The notes under the pieces were generated by a model. It saw only the letters and a program-made list of their open reading frames with translations, searched no databases and had not been told where the DNA came from. The translations under genes were made by a program, and so were the position numbers. A stretch of DNA of 6,288 nt, from NCBI GenBank assembly GCA_030428825.1, contig JAUIEL010000426.1, positions 1-6,288 of the forward strand. Reading direction: 5' to 3'. This document shows, piece by piece, positions 1-6,088 of this stretch; position 1 is the first letter of the stretch, and each line of letters starts with the position of its first letter. This DNA comes from a bacterium (lineage in GTDB: Bacteria > Planctomycetota > B15-G4 > JADJEK01).

Positions 1-42
1 AGAGCAACGCGTTCGGGAACGTCTTCGCGTTCGCCACGGCGT

Positions 43-166
43 GGGACGAGACGGGGAGGTGTCTCCGACCCGCTCACGTCCTCGCGCGATGCGTCCGGCG
101 TGGTCTCCGCGAGGACTCGAGTCGCGCTGCGGGGTCGCTCTCGGAGAAGCCTCCCCGTCTCGTCCC
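43..166. repeat. Long imperfect inverted repeat
   Basis: The outer arms GGGACGAGACGGGGAGG (43-59) and CCTCCCCGTCTCGTCCC (150-166) are perfect 17-bp reverse complements. After two mismatches, TCTCCGA (62-68) pairs with TCGGAGA (141-147). Further in, GTCCTCGCG (78-86) pairs with CGCGAGGAC (108-116), flanked by another CTC/GAG match (73-75 with 119-121). The whole 124-nt element can therefore fold as one long interrupted hairpin or cruciform, with a 21-nt apical loop. No T tract follows on either strand, so it is not a classical intrinsic terminator. It may stop or stabilise transcripts arriving from lpxA, or be a small palindromic repeat element. The pairing is seen directly; the role is inference. 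Confidence 0.75.
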
Positions 167-316
167 CCGCCTCGCCCGCTTCGGGCTTCCTCACCCGATT
201 CCTCTTGGGGAAAGGGGGAAAGCGGAGGAGACCCATGGGATGGCGCTGACGCGGTCTGTCCACCGTCCCGCGCACCACGCGGCACGAGCGTCGGTCCCCT
301 CTCCGTCCTCGCCCGC

Positions 317-359
317 GCTCTCCCCTGCTCTCGTTGCTCTCCCCCTGCTCTCCCCTGCT
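317..359. repeat. Three short C-rich direct repeats
   Basis: The 13-nt unit GCTCTCCCCTGCT occurs at 317-329 and 347-359, with a third copy carrying one extra C at 336-349. The last two copies share the GCT at their junction. On the minus strand, which is the lpxA transcript strand, this reads as a purine-rich tract with runs of four to five G (positions 361-364, 352-355, 341-345 and 322-325). The tract begins inside the lpxA stop codon. It could be a slippage-derived low-complexity repeat or a G-quadruplex-capable 3' untranslated region. Confidence 0.55.
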
Positions 360-363
360 TCCC

Positions 364-1188
364 CTACATCTCCCGTTCCAGCACGTGTCGCATCGGGAGT
401 CTGCGCGGGGCCATGCGCTCGCGGCGGCCGAACCTGGAGATCCCGCGGCGGGTGCCGGCGATGAAGTCGACGATCTCTCGGACTTCGTCGGAGTCGTCGA
501 GGCGCTGGGCCTCCTCGACGGCTTCGCCGAGGGGGAGGCGGAAGAAGAGGCGGAAGACGTTGCGGATCCGTTCGCGGGTGGCGGCGTCGTAGCCGGCCCG
601 CTTCAGCCCGACGACGTTCGTGCTGACGATCGTGTCGAGGCCGGAGGCCATCGCGAACGGGAGGACGTCCTTGCCGACGCCGCCGAGGCCCTGGACGATC
701 GCGAGCCGGCCGATCCGCGCGAACTGGTGGACGACGACGTTGCCGGAGACGAACGCGCGGTCGTGGACCTCGACGTGGCCGCCGAGGAGGGCGCCGTTGA
801 CCAGCGTGACGTGGTTCCCGATCACGCAGTCGTGACCGATGTGGGCGTGCCCCATGACGAGGTTGTCGTTCCCGACGACGGTCTCGCCGATCCCCTGGAC
901 CGTCCCCCGGTGGATCTCGGCGTGCTCGCGGATGACGTTCCGGTCGCCGATGACGAGGCGCGTCGGCTCGCCCTTGTACCCCATGTGCTGAGGCTCGTGG
1001 CCGACCACGGCGAACGGGTGGATCACGTTGTCCGCCCCGATCTCGGTGTGGCCGGAGACGTGGACGAAGGCGACCAGTCGGGTCCGGGGCCCGATCTTCA
1101 CCGGCCCCTCGATGACGACGCAGGGACCGATCTCGACGTCTTCGGCGATCTCCGCCTTCGGATCGACGACCGCGGACGAGTGGATCAC
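364..1188 (-). CDS. lpxA: LpxA, acyl-ACP--UDP-GlcNAc O-acyltransferase
   Basis: This cytoplasmic trimeric enzyme transfers a 3-hydroxyacyl chain from ACP to the 3-OH of UDP-GlcNAc, the first step of lipid A synthesis. The 274-residue product shows left-handed beta-helix hexapeptide repeats over roughly residues 1-180, then an alpha-helical C-terminal domain. Family blocks are clear: GEPTR (73-77), IGDRN-IRE (80-87), IHRGTVQG (92-99) and AHIGHDC (115-121). His119 matches E. coli catalytic His125, His116 matches His122, His138 matches His144, and His154-Gln155 match His160-Gln161. Gly167 lies at the acyl-ruler position (E. coli Gly173). The N-terminal helix is about one coil shorter than in E. 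coli, and about 20 mostly basic residues follow the usual end (after RRGISR). The GTG start at 1188 is chosen because CAGGAG lies 6 nt upstream and the usual M-I-H opening follows. It lies 112 nt downstream of the kelch gene, away from other lpx genes. Confidence 0.95.
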   Translation of the reverse strand: MIHSSAVVDPKAEIAEDVEIGPCVVIEGPVKIGPRTRLVAFVHVSGHTEIGADNVIHPFAVVGHEPQHMGYKGEPTRLVIGDRNVIREHAEIHRGTVQGIGETVVGNDNLVMGHAHIGHDCVIGNHVTLVNGALLGGHVEVHDRAFVSGNVVVHQFARIGRLAIVQGLGGVGKDVLPFAMASGLDTIVSTNVVGLKRAGYDAATRERIRNVFRLFFRLPLGEAVEEAQRLDDSDEVREIVDFIAGTRRGISRFGRRERMAPRRLPMRHVLEREM

Positions 1189-1194
1189 ACGCGA

Positions 1195-1200
1195 CTCCTG
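1195..1200 (-). promoter_or_regulatory. Ribosome binding site of lpxA
   Basis: On the minus strand CAGGAG lies 6 nt before the GTG codon at 1188-1186. It decides this non-ATG start, since no in-frame ATG is available at the family's expected N-terminus. Confidence 0.7.
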
Positions 1201-1232
1201 GGAGAGCTCGGGTTCGAGCCGACCGCCGGCGG

Positions 1233-1273
1233 CCCTCGCTCCGGGTCGGCCAGGGTAGCGACCCGGAGGAGGG
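1233..1273 (-). terminator. Stem-loop between kelch gene and lpxA
   Basis: CTCCGGGTCG (1239-1248) and CGACCCGGAG (1259-1268) form a perfect 10-bp stem with a 10-nt loop. CCCTC (1233-1237) and GAGGG (1269-1273) extend it to 15 bp with a single bulged G at 1238. It sits 28 nt past the kelch stop and 45 nt before the lpxA start. No run of T follows on the minus strand, so it is not a textbook Rho-independent terminator. It could be a partial terminator, an attenuator or an mRNA-stabilising element that uncouples lpxA from the upstream gene. The structure is seen; the function is inferred. Confidence 0.5.
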
Positions 1274-1292
1274 AATCCGGAGCGGAATCCGG
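1272..1292. repeat. Short tandem direct repeat
   Basis: GGAATCCGG occurs at 1272-1280 and again at 1284-1292, a 12-nt period, just after the kelch stop codon. The first copy overlaps the base of the neighbouring stem-loop. It may be a small duplication with no function. Confidence 0.4.
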
Positions 1293-1300
1293 GGGGCGGA

Positions 1301-2866
1301 CTACGGAATGGTCAGCAGCTCGGCGTCGTCGAAGGCGAGCTCGTTCGGCGCGGTCCCCTCCTCTCCGCCGCCCGCGAGGAGGACGGCGCCGTTCGGGAGG
1401 GCGGTGGCCGTGAAGTAGCCGCGGACGTGCTGCATCTGCACCGTCGCCTGCAGGCCGGCGTTGCCGTCGTAGACGTCGAGCGTGGCGTCGGGGATCGGCA
1501 GGTTGATGCTGCCGTACGCGCCGCCGGCGACGATCACGACGTCGTTCGGGAGGAGCGTGACCGCGCACCCGCCGCGGGCGACGCTCATCGTGCCGTGGAA
1601 CTGGAACTGCCCCGTCGACGGATCGAACTCCTCGACCGTCGCCGTCGCGACCGGGTTGAACGGGTCGGAGAAGACGTCCTGCGCGCCGCCGAACAGGAGG
1701 ACCTTCCCGTCGCTCTTCTTGATCGCGTTGTGCGCGAAGCGGTCCTGCGTCATGAGGATCGGCGATCCGAACGAGCCGGCGGCCCCCGTGGCCGGCGTGT
1801 AGACCTGCGCGTCGTCGGTGACGAACGGGACCGGGAAGCCGAGCACGAGGATGAAGCTGAACCCGCCGGCGATCAGCACCTGGCCGTTGTCGAGGGTGGT
1901 CGTCGTCTGCCCCACGCGCGGCACGGCCATGTTCGGGCCGGCCGAGAACATGTTGGTCTGCGGGTCGTAGAACTCGGTCGACTTCGTCGAGTTCTGCACG
2001 ATGTCGGCCGGGCTCATGAACGAGGACGTCCCGCCGGTCACCAGGACCCGCCCGTCGGGGAGGAGCGACGCGCCGTGCAGCGCGCGCGGCATCGCCATCG
2101 TGTTGGCGACCGGGGTCGACTGGAAGTTGTTCGACGGGTCGATCACCTCCGCCGAGTTCACCGGCTCGCCGAGGACGTCCTCCGCGCCGCCGACCACGAG
2201 GATTCGGCCGTCCTGGAGCAACGTCGCGGTGTGCGACGTCCGGGCGACGCCGAGGTCGCCGACCTTGGTGAACTTCTGGGTGCAGGGGTCGTACAGGTCC
2301 ATCTCGGTCTGGCCGTACGACGCGACGAGGCCGTCCGCGCCGCCGCCGATGATCAGGAACCGGCCGTCGGCCAGCTCGGTCATCGTGTGGCCGGCCCGGC
2401 GGACCGACATCTTCCCGAGGGTCGACTCGTTCATGTACGCCAGGTTCGGCGTGAGCGTGCACGGGTTCGACTTCCCCGTGAACAGCACCCCGTCGTGCTG
2501 CAGCGCCTGGAAGTGGAGCGTCAGCGGGTTCAGCGAGATGTCGGGCGGGAACGGCAGCGGGAGCTGGACCGAGCCGCCGGGGCCGATCGTGCCGAGCCAG
2601 CCGGGGATGGTGAACGAGAGCGTCACGAGCTCGAGGCCGACGTCGATCGACGGCGGCTGGTGCGGCGCGGGGAGCGTCCCGGCGTTCACGAGCGACACCA
2701 CCAGCAGGTACTGGTCGCCCGGGTTCCCGGTGATCGTGAAGGTGGTCGTCTTGCCGAGGACGGCGGCGCCGGTCTCGGAGAGCGTGAGGTCGGCCGACGC
2801 CCGCGGGGCGACGGCGAGGGCGAGGCCGGCGGCGACGGCGAGGGCGGAGAAACGCGAACGGGTCAT
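1301..2866 (-). CDS. Secreted kelch-repeat beta-propeller protein
   Basis: This 521-residue protein has an N-terminal signal peptide: Arg at positions 3 and 5, an Ala/Leu/Val core, and a likely cut after ASA at residue 25. Residues 26 to about 145 form a Gly/Pro/Leu-rich, probably beta-sandwich domain that I cannot name. From about 152 to the end there are seven kelch-type repeats, each with a pattern like R-x-x-H-T-x-T-x-L-x-D-G-R-x-L-x-x-G-G followed by a hydrophobic-Tyr/Phe-Asp-Pro strand. The Gly-Gly pairs fall near residues 175, 226, 278, 334, 393, 448 and 500, so a complete seven-bladed propeller of the galactose-oxidase-like kelch type is expected. No transmembrane anchor or sorting signal is seen at the C-terminus. 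The repeats suggest binding, and no catalytic residues can be assigned. GGGAGGAT (2882-2875) precedes the ATG, with GGAGG ending 10 nt upstream of it. lpxA follows on the same strand. Confidence 0.88.
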   Translation of the reverse strand: MTRSRFSALAVAAGLALAVAPRASADLTLSETGAAVLGKTTTFTITGNPGDQYLLVVSLVNAGTLPAPHQPPSIDVGLELVTLSFTIPGWLGTIGPGGSVQLPLPFPPDISLNPLTLHFQALQHDGVLFTGKSNPCTLTPNLAYMNESTLGKMSVRRAGHTMTELADGRFLIIGGGADGLVASYGQTEMDLYDPCTQKFTKVGDLGVARTSHTATLLQDGRILVVGGAEDVLGEPVNSAEVIDPSNNFQSTPVANTMAMPRALHGASLLPDGRVLVTGGTSSFMSPADIVQNSTKSTEFYDPQTNMFSAGPNMAVPRVGQTTTTLDNGQVLIAGGFSFILVLGFPVPFVTDDAQVYTPATGAAGSFGSPILMTQDRFAHNAIKKSDGKVLLFGGAQDVFSDPFNPVATATVEEFDPSTGQFQFHGTMSVARGGCAVTLLPNDVVIVAGGAYGSINLPIPDATLDVYDGNAGLQATVQMQHVRGYFTATALPNGAVLLAGGGEEGTAPNELAFDDAELLTIP

Positions 2867-3071
2867 GGGGCGTGATCCTCCCGAGGGCGGGGCGTCCGTC
2901 GGAACGAGACGGGTCTACCCCGTGGCGATGGCGGAGTCTATCAGATGACGTGGTCGGCCCGCGGTCCGTCCGCGCTCGCGGCGGCGGAGAGGGTTGCGGC
3001 CCCTCGCGGCCTGTGCTCGACTCGCCGCCGGGGCCGGCTCGGACGACCGGTTCCGACGAGAGGACGTCAAC
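2867..3071. promoter_or_regulatory. Divergent intergenic region
   Basis: These 205 nt separate the minus-strand kelch gene from the plus-strand TPR-peptidase gene, so they should hold promoters for both. I see no convincing -35/-10 pair in either direction. The least GC-rich spot is around GAGTCTATCAGATGA (2935-2949). A small hairpin, ACGGG (2909-2913) with CCCGT (2919-2923), lies about 45 nt upstream of the kelch start. No gene is supported inside the region, and no DnaA-box-like sequence is seen. Confidence 0.5.
3059..3064 (+). promoter_or_regulatory. Ribosome binding site deciding the TPR-peptidase start
   Basis: AGAGGA ends 7 nt before the ATG at 3072. The reading frame is open further upstream from a TTG at 2994. 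The codons between 2994 and 3071 would place 26 polar or basic residues before the signal peptide, so the ATG is preferred. Confidence 0.65.
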
Positions 3072-5954
3072 ATGCGGATCCACGGGTCGTGTCTCCTCCT
3101 CTTCCTCCTCGCGGCGCTCGGACGCGCCGCCGCCGGCGACGAGATCGCCGAGGAGCTCGAGCTGGCGCGGAAGCAGTACGCCGAGGGGAGCTACTACAAG
3201 GCGGCCGACCTGCTGCGCGACCTGCTCCTCGACGTCCCCGGCGCGACCGAGGCCCGGATCCTCCTCCTCCGCGTCGAGCTCGCCCGGGGCGAACTCGAGG
3301 AGGCGGAGGCGCTCGCCGCCGCGCTCGCCGAGCTCGAGGGGGGTGGCCCTCCCGACGCGCTCCTCGCCCGCGCCGACCTCGCGTTCGCGCGCGGCCGCCT
3401 CGACGAGGCCGAGCGGCTCGCGCACGAGGCGAGGGCCGCCGCGCCCGACGACCTGCGGTCGGCGGTCGCCGTCGCGCGCGTGCTCGAGTACCGGGGGCGC
3501 GACGAGGAGTCGCGCGCCTTCGTCGACGGCGTGCTCGGGCCGGTCGATCTGAACCGGCTCGACTCGGACGGGCTCCTCTCGGTGTCGCGCCTCTACCGCG
3601 CGGTGGGGGAGTGGGAGCTCGCCGCGCAGGCGTGCGTCCACGCCGAGCGGCGTCGCAAGAAGGAGGAGCGGCCGACGACCGACGTGCTGGTCGAGCTGGG
3701 GGACCTCTACCGTCTCGCGCACAGCCTGAGCGGCGACACGCCGCGGGCGTTCTCGACCTACCGGGACGCGTTGAAGCAGAACGGGTCGCTCGTCGCGGCG
3801 AAGGTCGGCCGCGCGCTCGTGCACCTTTATGTCAACGACTCGTACGACGCCGAGAAGGAGATCGACGAGGCGCTCGCGATCAACCCGAACAGCGTCGACG
3901 CGCTCGGGGTGAAGGCGTGGTTCCGGGTGCTCGACGGGCGGCACACCGAGGCGCTGGAGATCGTCGACCGCGCGCTCGAGGTGAACCCGGTCGCGAAGTC
4001 CCCCCTCGCGAACCGCGCCGCGGCGCTCTGGCTGCTCGATCGCGCCGACGAGTACGAGGAGGTCGTGACGCGGATCCTCGAGGTCGACCCGACGTACGGC
4101 GAGGTGTACCGCGTGGTCGGCGACGCGCTGTCGCGCAACCTGCGGTTCGCCGACGCCGTGCCGTTCCACCGGCGCGCGCTCGACGTCGACCCGGGGAACG
4201 GCATCGCGCGCATCTCGCTCGGGCGCGACCTCTGCTTCACCGGACGGGAGGAAGAGGGGCTCGAGGCGCTCCGGGCCTCGTACGACGGGCACCCGTACCC
4301 GCACCCCTGGCGGAACAACATGGAGCTGATCCTCGAGAAGCTCGACCGCGAGTTCGTCGACTCCGAGACCGAGCACTTCCGCCTGCGGGTGCACGTCGAC
4401 GAGAACCCGATCCTCGGACCGCGTCTGCGCACCGCGCTCGAAGACGACTACGTCACCCTGACCGAGAAGTACGGCTGGAAGCCGGACGAGGTCGTGCTGG
4501 TCGAGATGATGCCGAAGCACGAGGACTTCTCGGTCCGGACGGTCGGCTTCTACGGCCTCGGCGCGGTCGGCGCCTGCTTCGGGAACTTCGTCACGCTCGT
4601 CTCGCCGCGCTCGGAGGCGCGTCACACGTTCTGCTACCGACGGACCGCGCTGCATGAGCTGGCCCACGTCGTCACGATCGGTCGCTCGAACGCGCGCGTC
4701 CCGCGCTGGCTGACCGAGGGGCTGTCGGTCTACGAGGAGCGGATCGCGAAGCCGACCTGGGGCCGCGACCAGGAGCTCGAGCTGTACCACGCGTACCGGA
4801 ACGACGAGCTGATGCCGCTGCGGGAGTTCAACGCGTACTTCCGCGGGCCGCGCATCGGCTTCGCGTACTACCAGGGCGGGCTGTTCTGCCACTTCGTCGA
4901 CGAGACGTACGGCTTCGACGCGCTGCTCGGGCTGCTCGACGCGTTCGGCGACGGGCTCGAGACGCCGGGCGCGCTCGAGCGCGTGTTCGAGAAGTCGCCG
5001 GAGGAGCTCGACCGGGAGTTCGCGGACTGGGTCTGGCGGACGCGGCTCGAGGGGAAGAAGGTCCAGCCGTACTGGAGCCAGAAGAAGCGGAACGAGATGC
5101 GCCGCGAGCTCCGGAAGCGGAAGGACGACGTCGACCTCCTGGCGGAGGTCGCGTGGGCGTACTACCAGGCCGGCAAGACGGTCGATTCGGACGTGCATTT
5201 GGACAAGGCGCTGAAGCGGGACCCGACGCACGCGGGCGCGCTCCGCCTCGCCGCCCGGCGCGCGCTCGACCGGAAGCGTCCGGACCTGGCGCGGGAACAT
5301 CTCGAGAGCGCGTTCGAGAACGGCGGCGAGGAGTACTACGCCGCGCTGCAGCTCGCCAAGCTCCGCGTGGCGGACGACGACCTCGATCAGGCGTACGAGG
5401 CGCTGCAGATCGCGCGCCGCTGCTTCCCGTACGACGTCGGACCCGGCAATCCGTATCTCGGATCGAAGGAGATCATGGAGGCGGAGGGAGAGCCGGTCGA
5501 GGCGATGAAGCACCTCGAGGAGTTCGTCGTCCGCGCGGAGGCGGCGATCGAGGCGCGCATCGAGCTGGCGACGTGGCTCGCGGCGCAGGAGCGGGTCGAC
5601 GACGCGATCCGATTCCTCGACGAGGCGGAGGAGATCGATCCTTTCATCCGCGACGTCCACGTGCGCAAGGCGCGCGTCCTGAGGGACTCCGGGCGGCTGG
5701 CGGAGGCGGTCGACTCGCTCCGCACGGCGCTGCTCGTTGACCCCCGTCTGGAGCCGGGCTACGATCCGCGCGCCGGCGCCGAGGGCGGCACCGACGACCG
5801 GGCGCAGGCCGAGCTGCTCGTCGAGATCGCGGAGATCGAACTCGACGCGGGCGATGCCGCGTCCGCTCGCCGCGACCTGCAGCACGCGAAGCGTCTGTGG
5901 TCGGACGTCCCCGGCGCCGAAGAGCTGGCCGAACGGTTGGCGGCCGAGCGGTGA
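3072..5954 (+). CDS. Secreted TPR protein with gluzincin peptidase domain
   Basis: The product is 960 residues. Residues 1-21 are a signal peptide (MRIHGS, a Leu/Phe/Ala core, then a likely cut after RAAA). TPR-like helical repeats fill about 24-410; clear units include 24-57, 59-90, 94-126, 275-307, 309-341 and 343-375, several ending in the typical D/N-P turn. A middle domain (about 425-665) carries the zinc motif HELAH at 528-532, followed 16 residues later by WLTEG with Glu549 as the likely third zinc ligand. This is the clan MA gluzincin pattern, resembling the Peptidase_MA-like family. A lysine/arginine-rich linker (about 661-684) leads to more TPRs (687-719, 826-858, 860-892, 913-945). 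Zinc ligands and catalytic Glu529 are intact, so activity is plausible; the substrate is unknown. The protein probably works in the periplasm or at the cell surface, the TPRs binding partners. It runs in the same direction as dnaA, 134 nt downstream. Confidence 0.88.
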   Translation: MRIHGSCLLLFLLAALGRAAAGDEIAEELELARKQYAEGSYYKAADLLRDLLLDVPGATEARILLLRVELARGELEEAEALAAALAELEGGGPPDALLARADLAFARGRLDEAERLAHEARAAAPDDLRSAVAVARVLEYRGRDEESRAFVDGVLGPVDLNRLDSDGLLSVSRLYRAVGEWELAAQACVHAERRRKKEERPTTDVLVELGDLYRLAHSLSGDTPRAFSTYRDALKQNGSLVAAKVGRALVHLYVNDSYDAEKEIDEALAINPNSVDALGVKAWFRVLDGRHTEALEIVDRALEVNPVAKSPLANRAAALWLLDRADEYEEVVTRILEVDPTYGEVYRVVGDALSRNLRFADAVPFHRRALDVDPGNGIARISLGRDLCFTGREEEGLEALRASYDGHPYPHPWRNNMELILEKLDREFVDSETEHFRLRVHVDENPILGPRLRTALEDDYVTLTEKYGWKPDEVVLVEMMPKHEDFSVRTVGFYGLGAVGACFGNFVTLVSPRSEARHTFCYRRTALHELAHVVTIGRSNARVPRWLTEGLSVYEERIAKPTWGRDQELELYHAYRNDELMPLREFNAYFRGPRIGFAYYQGGLFCHFVDETYGFDALLGLLDAFGDGLETPGALERVFEKSPEELDREFADWVWRTRLEGKKVQPYWSQKKRNEMRRELRKRKDDVDLLAEVAWAYYQAGKTVDSDVHLDKALKRDPTHAGALRLAARRALDRKRPDLAREHLESAFENGGEEYYAALQLAKLRVADDDLDQAYEALQIARRCFPYDVGPGNPYLGSKEIMEAEGEPVEAMKHLEEFVVRAEAAIEARIELATWLAAQERVDDAIRFLDEAEEIDPFIRDVHVRKARVLRDSGRLAEAVDSLRTALLVDPRLEPGYDPRAGAEGGTDDRAQAELLVEIAEIELDAGDAASARRDLQHAKRLWSDVPGAEELAERLAAER

Positions 5955-5956
5955 GC

Positions 5957-5974
5957 CGGGCGTGAGAGCGCCCG
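5957..5974 (+). terminator. Small stem-loop after the TPR-peptidase stop
   Basis: CGGGCG (5957-5962) pairs with CGCCCG (5969-5974) around the 6-nt loop TGAGAG, starting 3 nt after the TGA stop. There is no T tract. It may be a weak or Rho-assisted terminator, or simply a 3' stabilising hairpin. A six-pair GC stem can also arise by chance in DNA this rich in GC. Confidence 0.3.
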
Positions 5975-6076
5975 AGGCCGTCGGGCGCCGTGCGGTGCCG
6001 ATCGGCGGCGGAGAGATCGCGGGAGTGGTGGCCCGCGGCTCCGGTGACAATCGCGGATCGGAGACGGTCCGCCGGT

Positions 6077-6083
6077 GAGGGGG
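6077..6083 (+). promoter_or_regulatory. Ribosome binding site of dnaA
   Basis: GAGGGGG lies 5 nt before the ATG at 6089 and supports that start. The rest of the 134-nt gap upstream (5955-6088) shows no clear promoter; the only A/T-containing hexamer of note is GACAAT at 6046-6051, without a matching -35. Confidence 0.55.
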
Positions 6084-6088
6084 TGCGG

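Larger units (their letters stand above)
1..363. other. Non-coding region downstream of lpxA
   Basis: I cannot support a gene in this stretch. Several frames stay open on both strands, which is expected at this GC content. Their translations are Arg/Ser/Pro-rich, carry no recognisable motif, and either run into the lpxA 3' end or off the window edge. What the stretch does hold is a long imperfect palindrome (43-166), a small GCCCG/CGGGC hairpin (174-186), and a pyrimidine-rich tract with short repeats (about 290-364). The plus-strand frame starting at position 3 begins with a protein-like stretch of about 20 residues. It could in principle be the tail of a gene from the left, but it has no stop before 462, inside lpxA, so I do not call it. 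Confidence 0.6.

Noticed and set aside
174..186. GCCCG-CTT-CGGGC hairpin as a terminator
   Set aside because: A five-pair stem with a three-nt loop is common by chance at this GC content, and no T run follows on either strand.
1..236. Minus-strand frame from an ATG at 236 running off the left edge
   Set aside because: It lacks a good ribosome binding site, crosses the palindrome, and gives an Arg/Pro/Glu-rich translation with no family resemblance. It could only be judged with more sequence to the left.
334..1413. Plus-strand open frame of 359 codons opposite lpxA
   Set aside because: It is a Val/Asp/Glu/Arg-rich shadow of lpxA. LpxA matches its family along its whole length, and the shadow has no recognisable domain.
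1427..2875. Plus-strand open frame of 482 codons opposite the kelch gene
   Set aside because: It is antisense to seven clear kelch repeats and has low-complexity Arg/Val/Asp/Glu content without motifs.
2994..3071. Upstream TTG start for the TPR-peptidase gene
   Set aside because: It would add 26 residues ahead of an evident signal peptide, and the ATG at 3072 has its own AGAGGA site at good spacing.
2945..4657. Second plus-strand frame of 570 codons over the TPR-peptidase gene
   Set aside because: It is Arg/Ala/Gly/Pro-rich and out of frame with a protein showing a signal peptide, TPRs and a zinc motif.
1185..6050. Stop-free minus-strand frame of about 1,620 codons
   Set aside because: It runs antisense to the TPR-peptidase gene and out of frame with the kelch gene. 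Its translation is dominated by Arg, Val, Asp, Glu and Pro with no family motif, as expected from antisense of GC-rich codons. The genes it overlaps have clear family motifs and ribosome binding sites.
6046..6051. GACAAT as a -10 element for dnaA
   Set aside because: No matching -35 hexamer is found at the expected distance, so the similarity is too weak to annotate.
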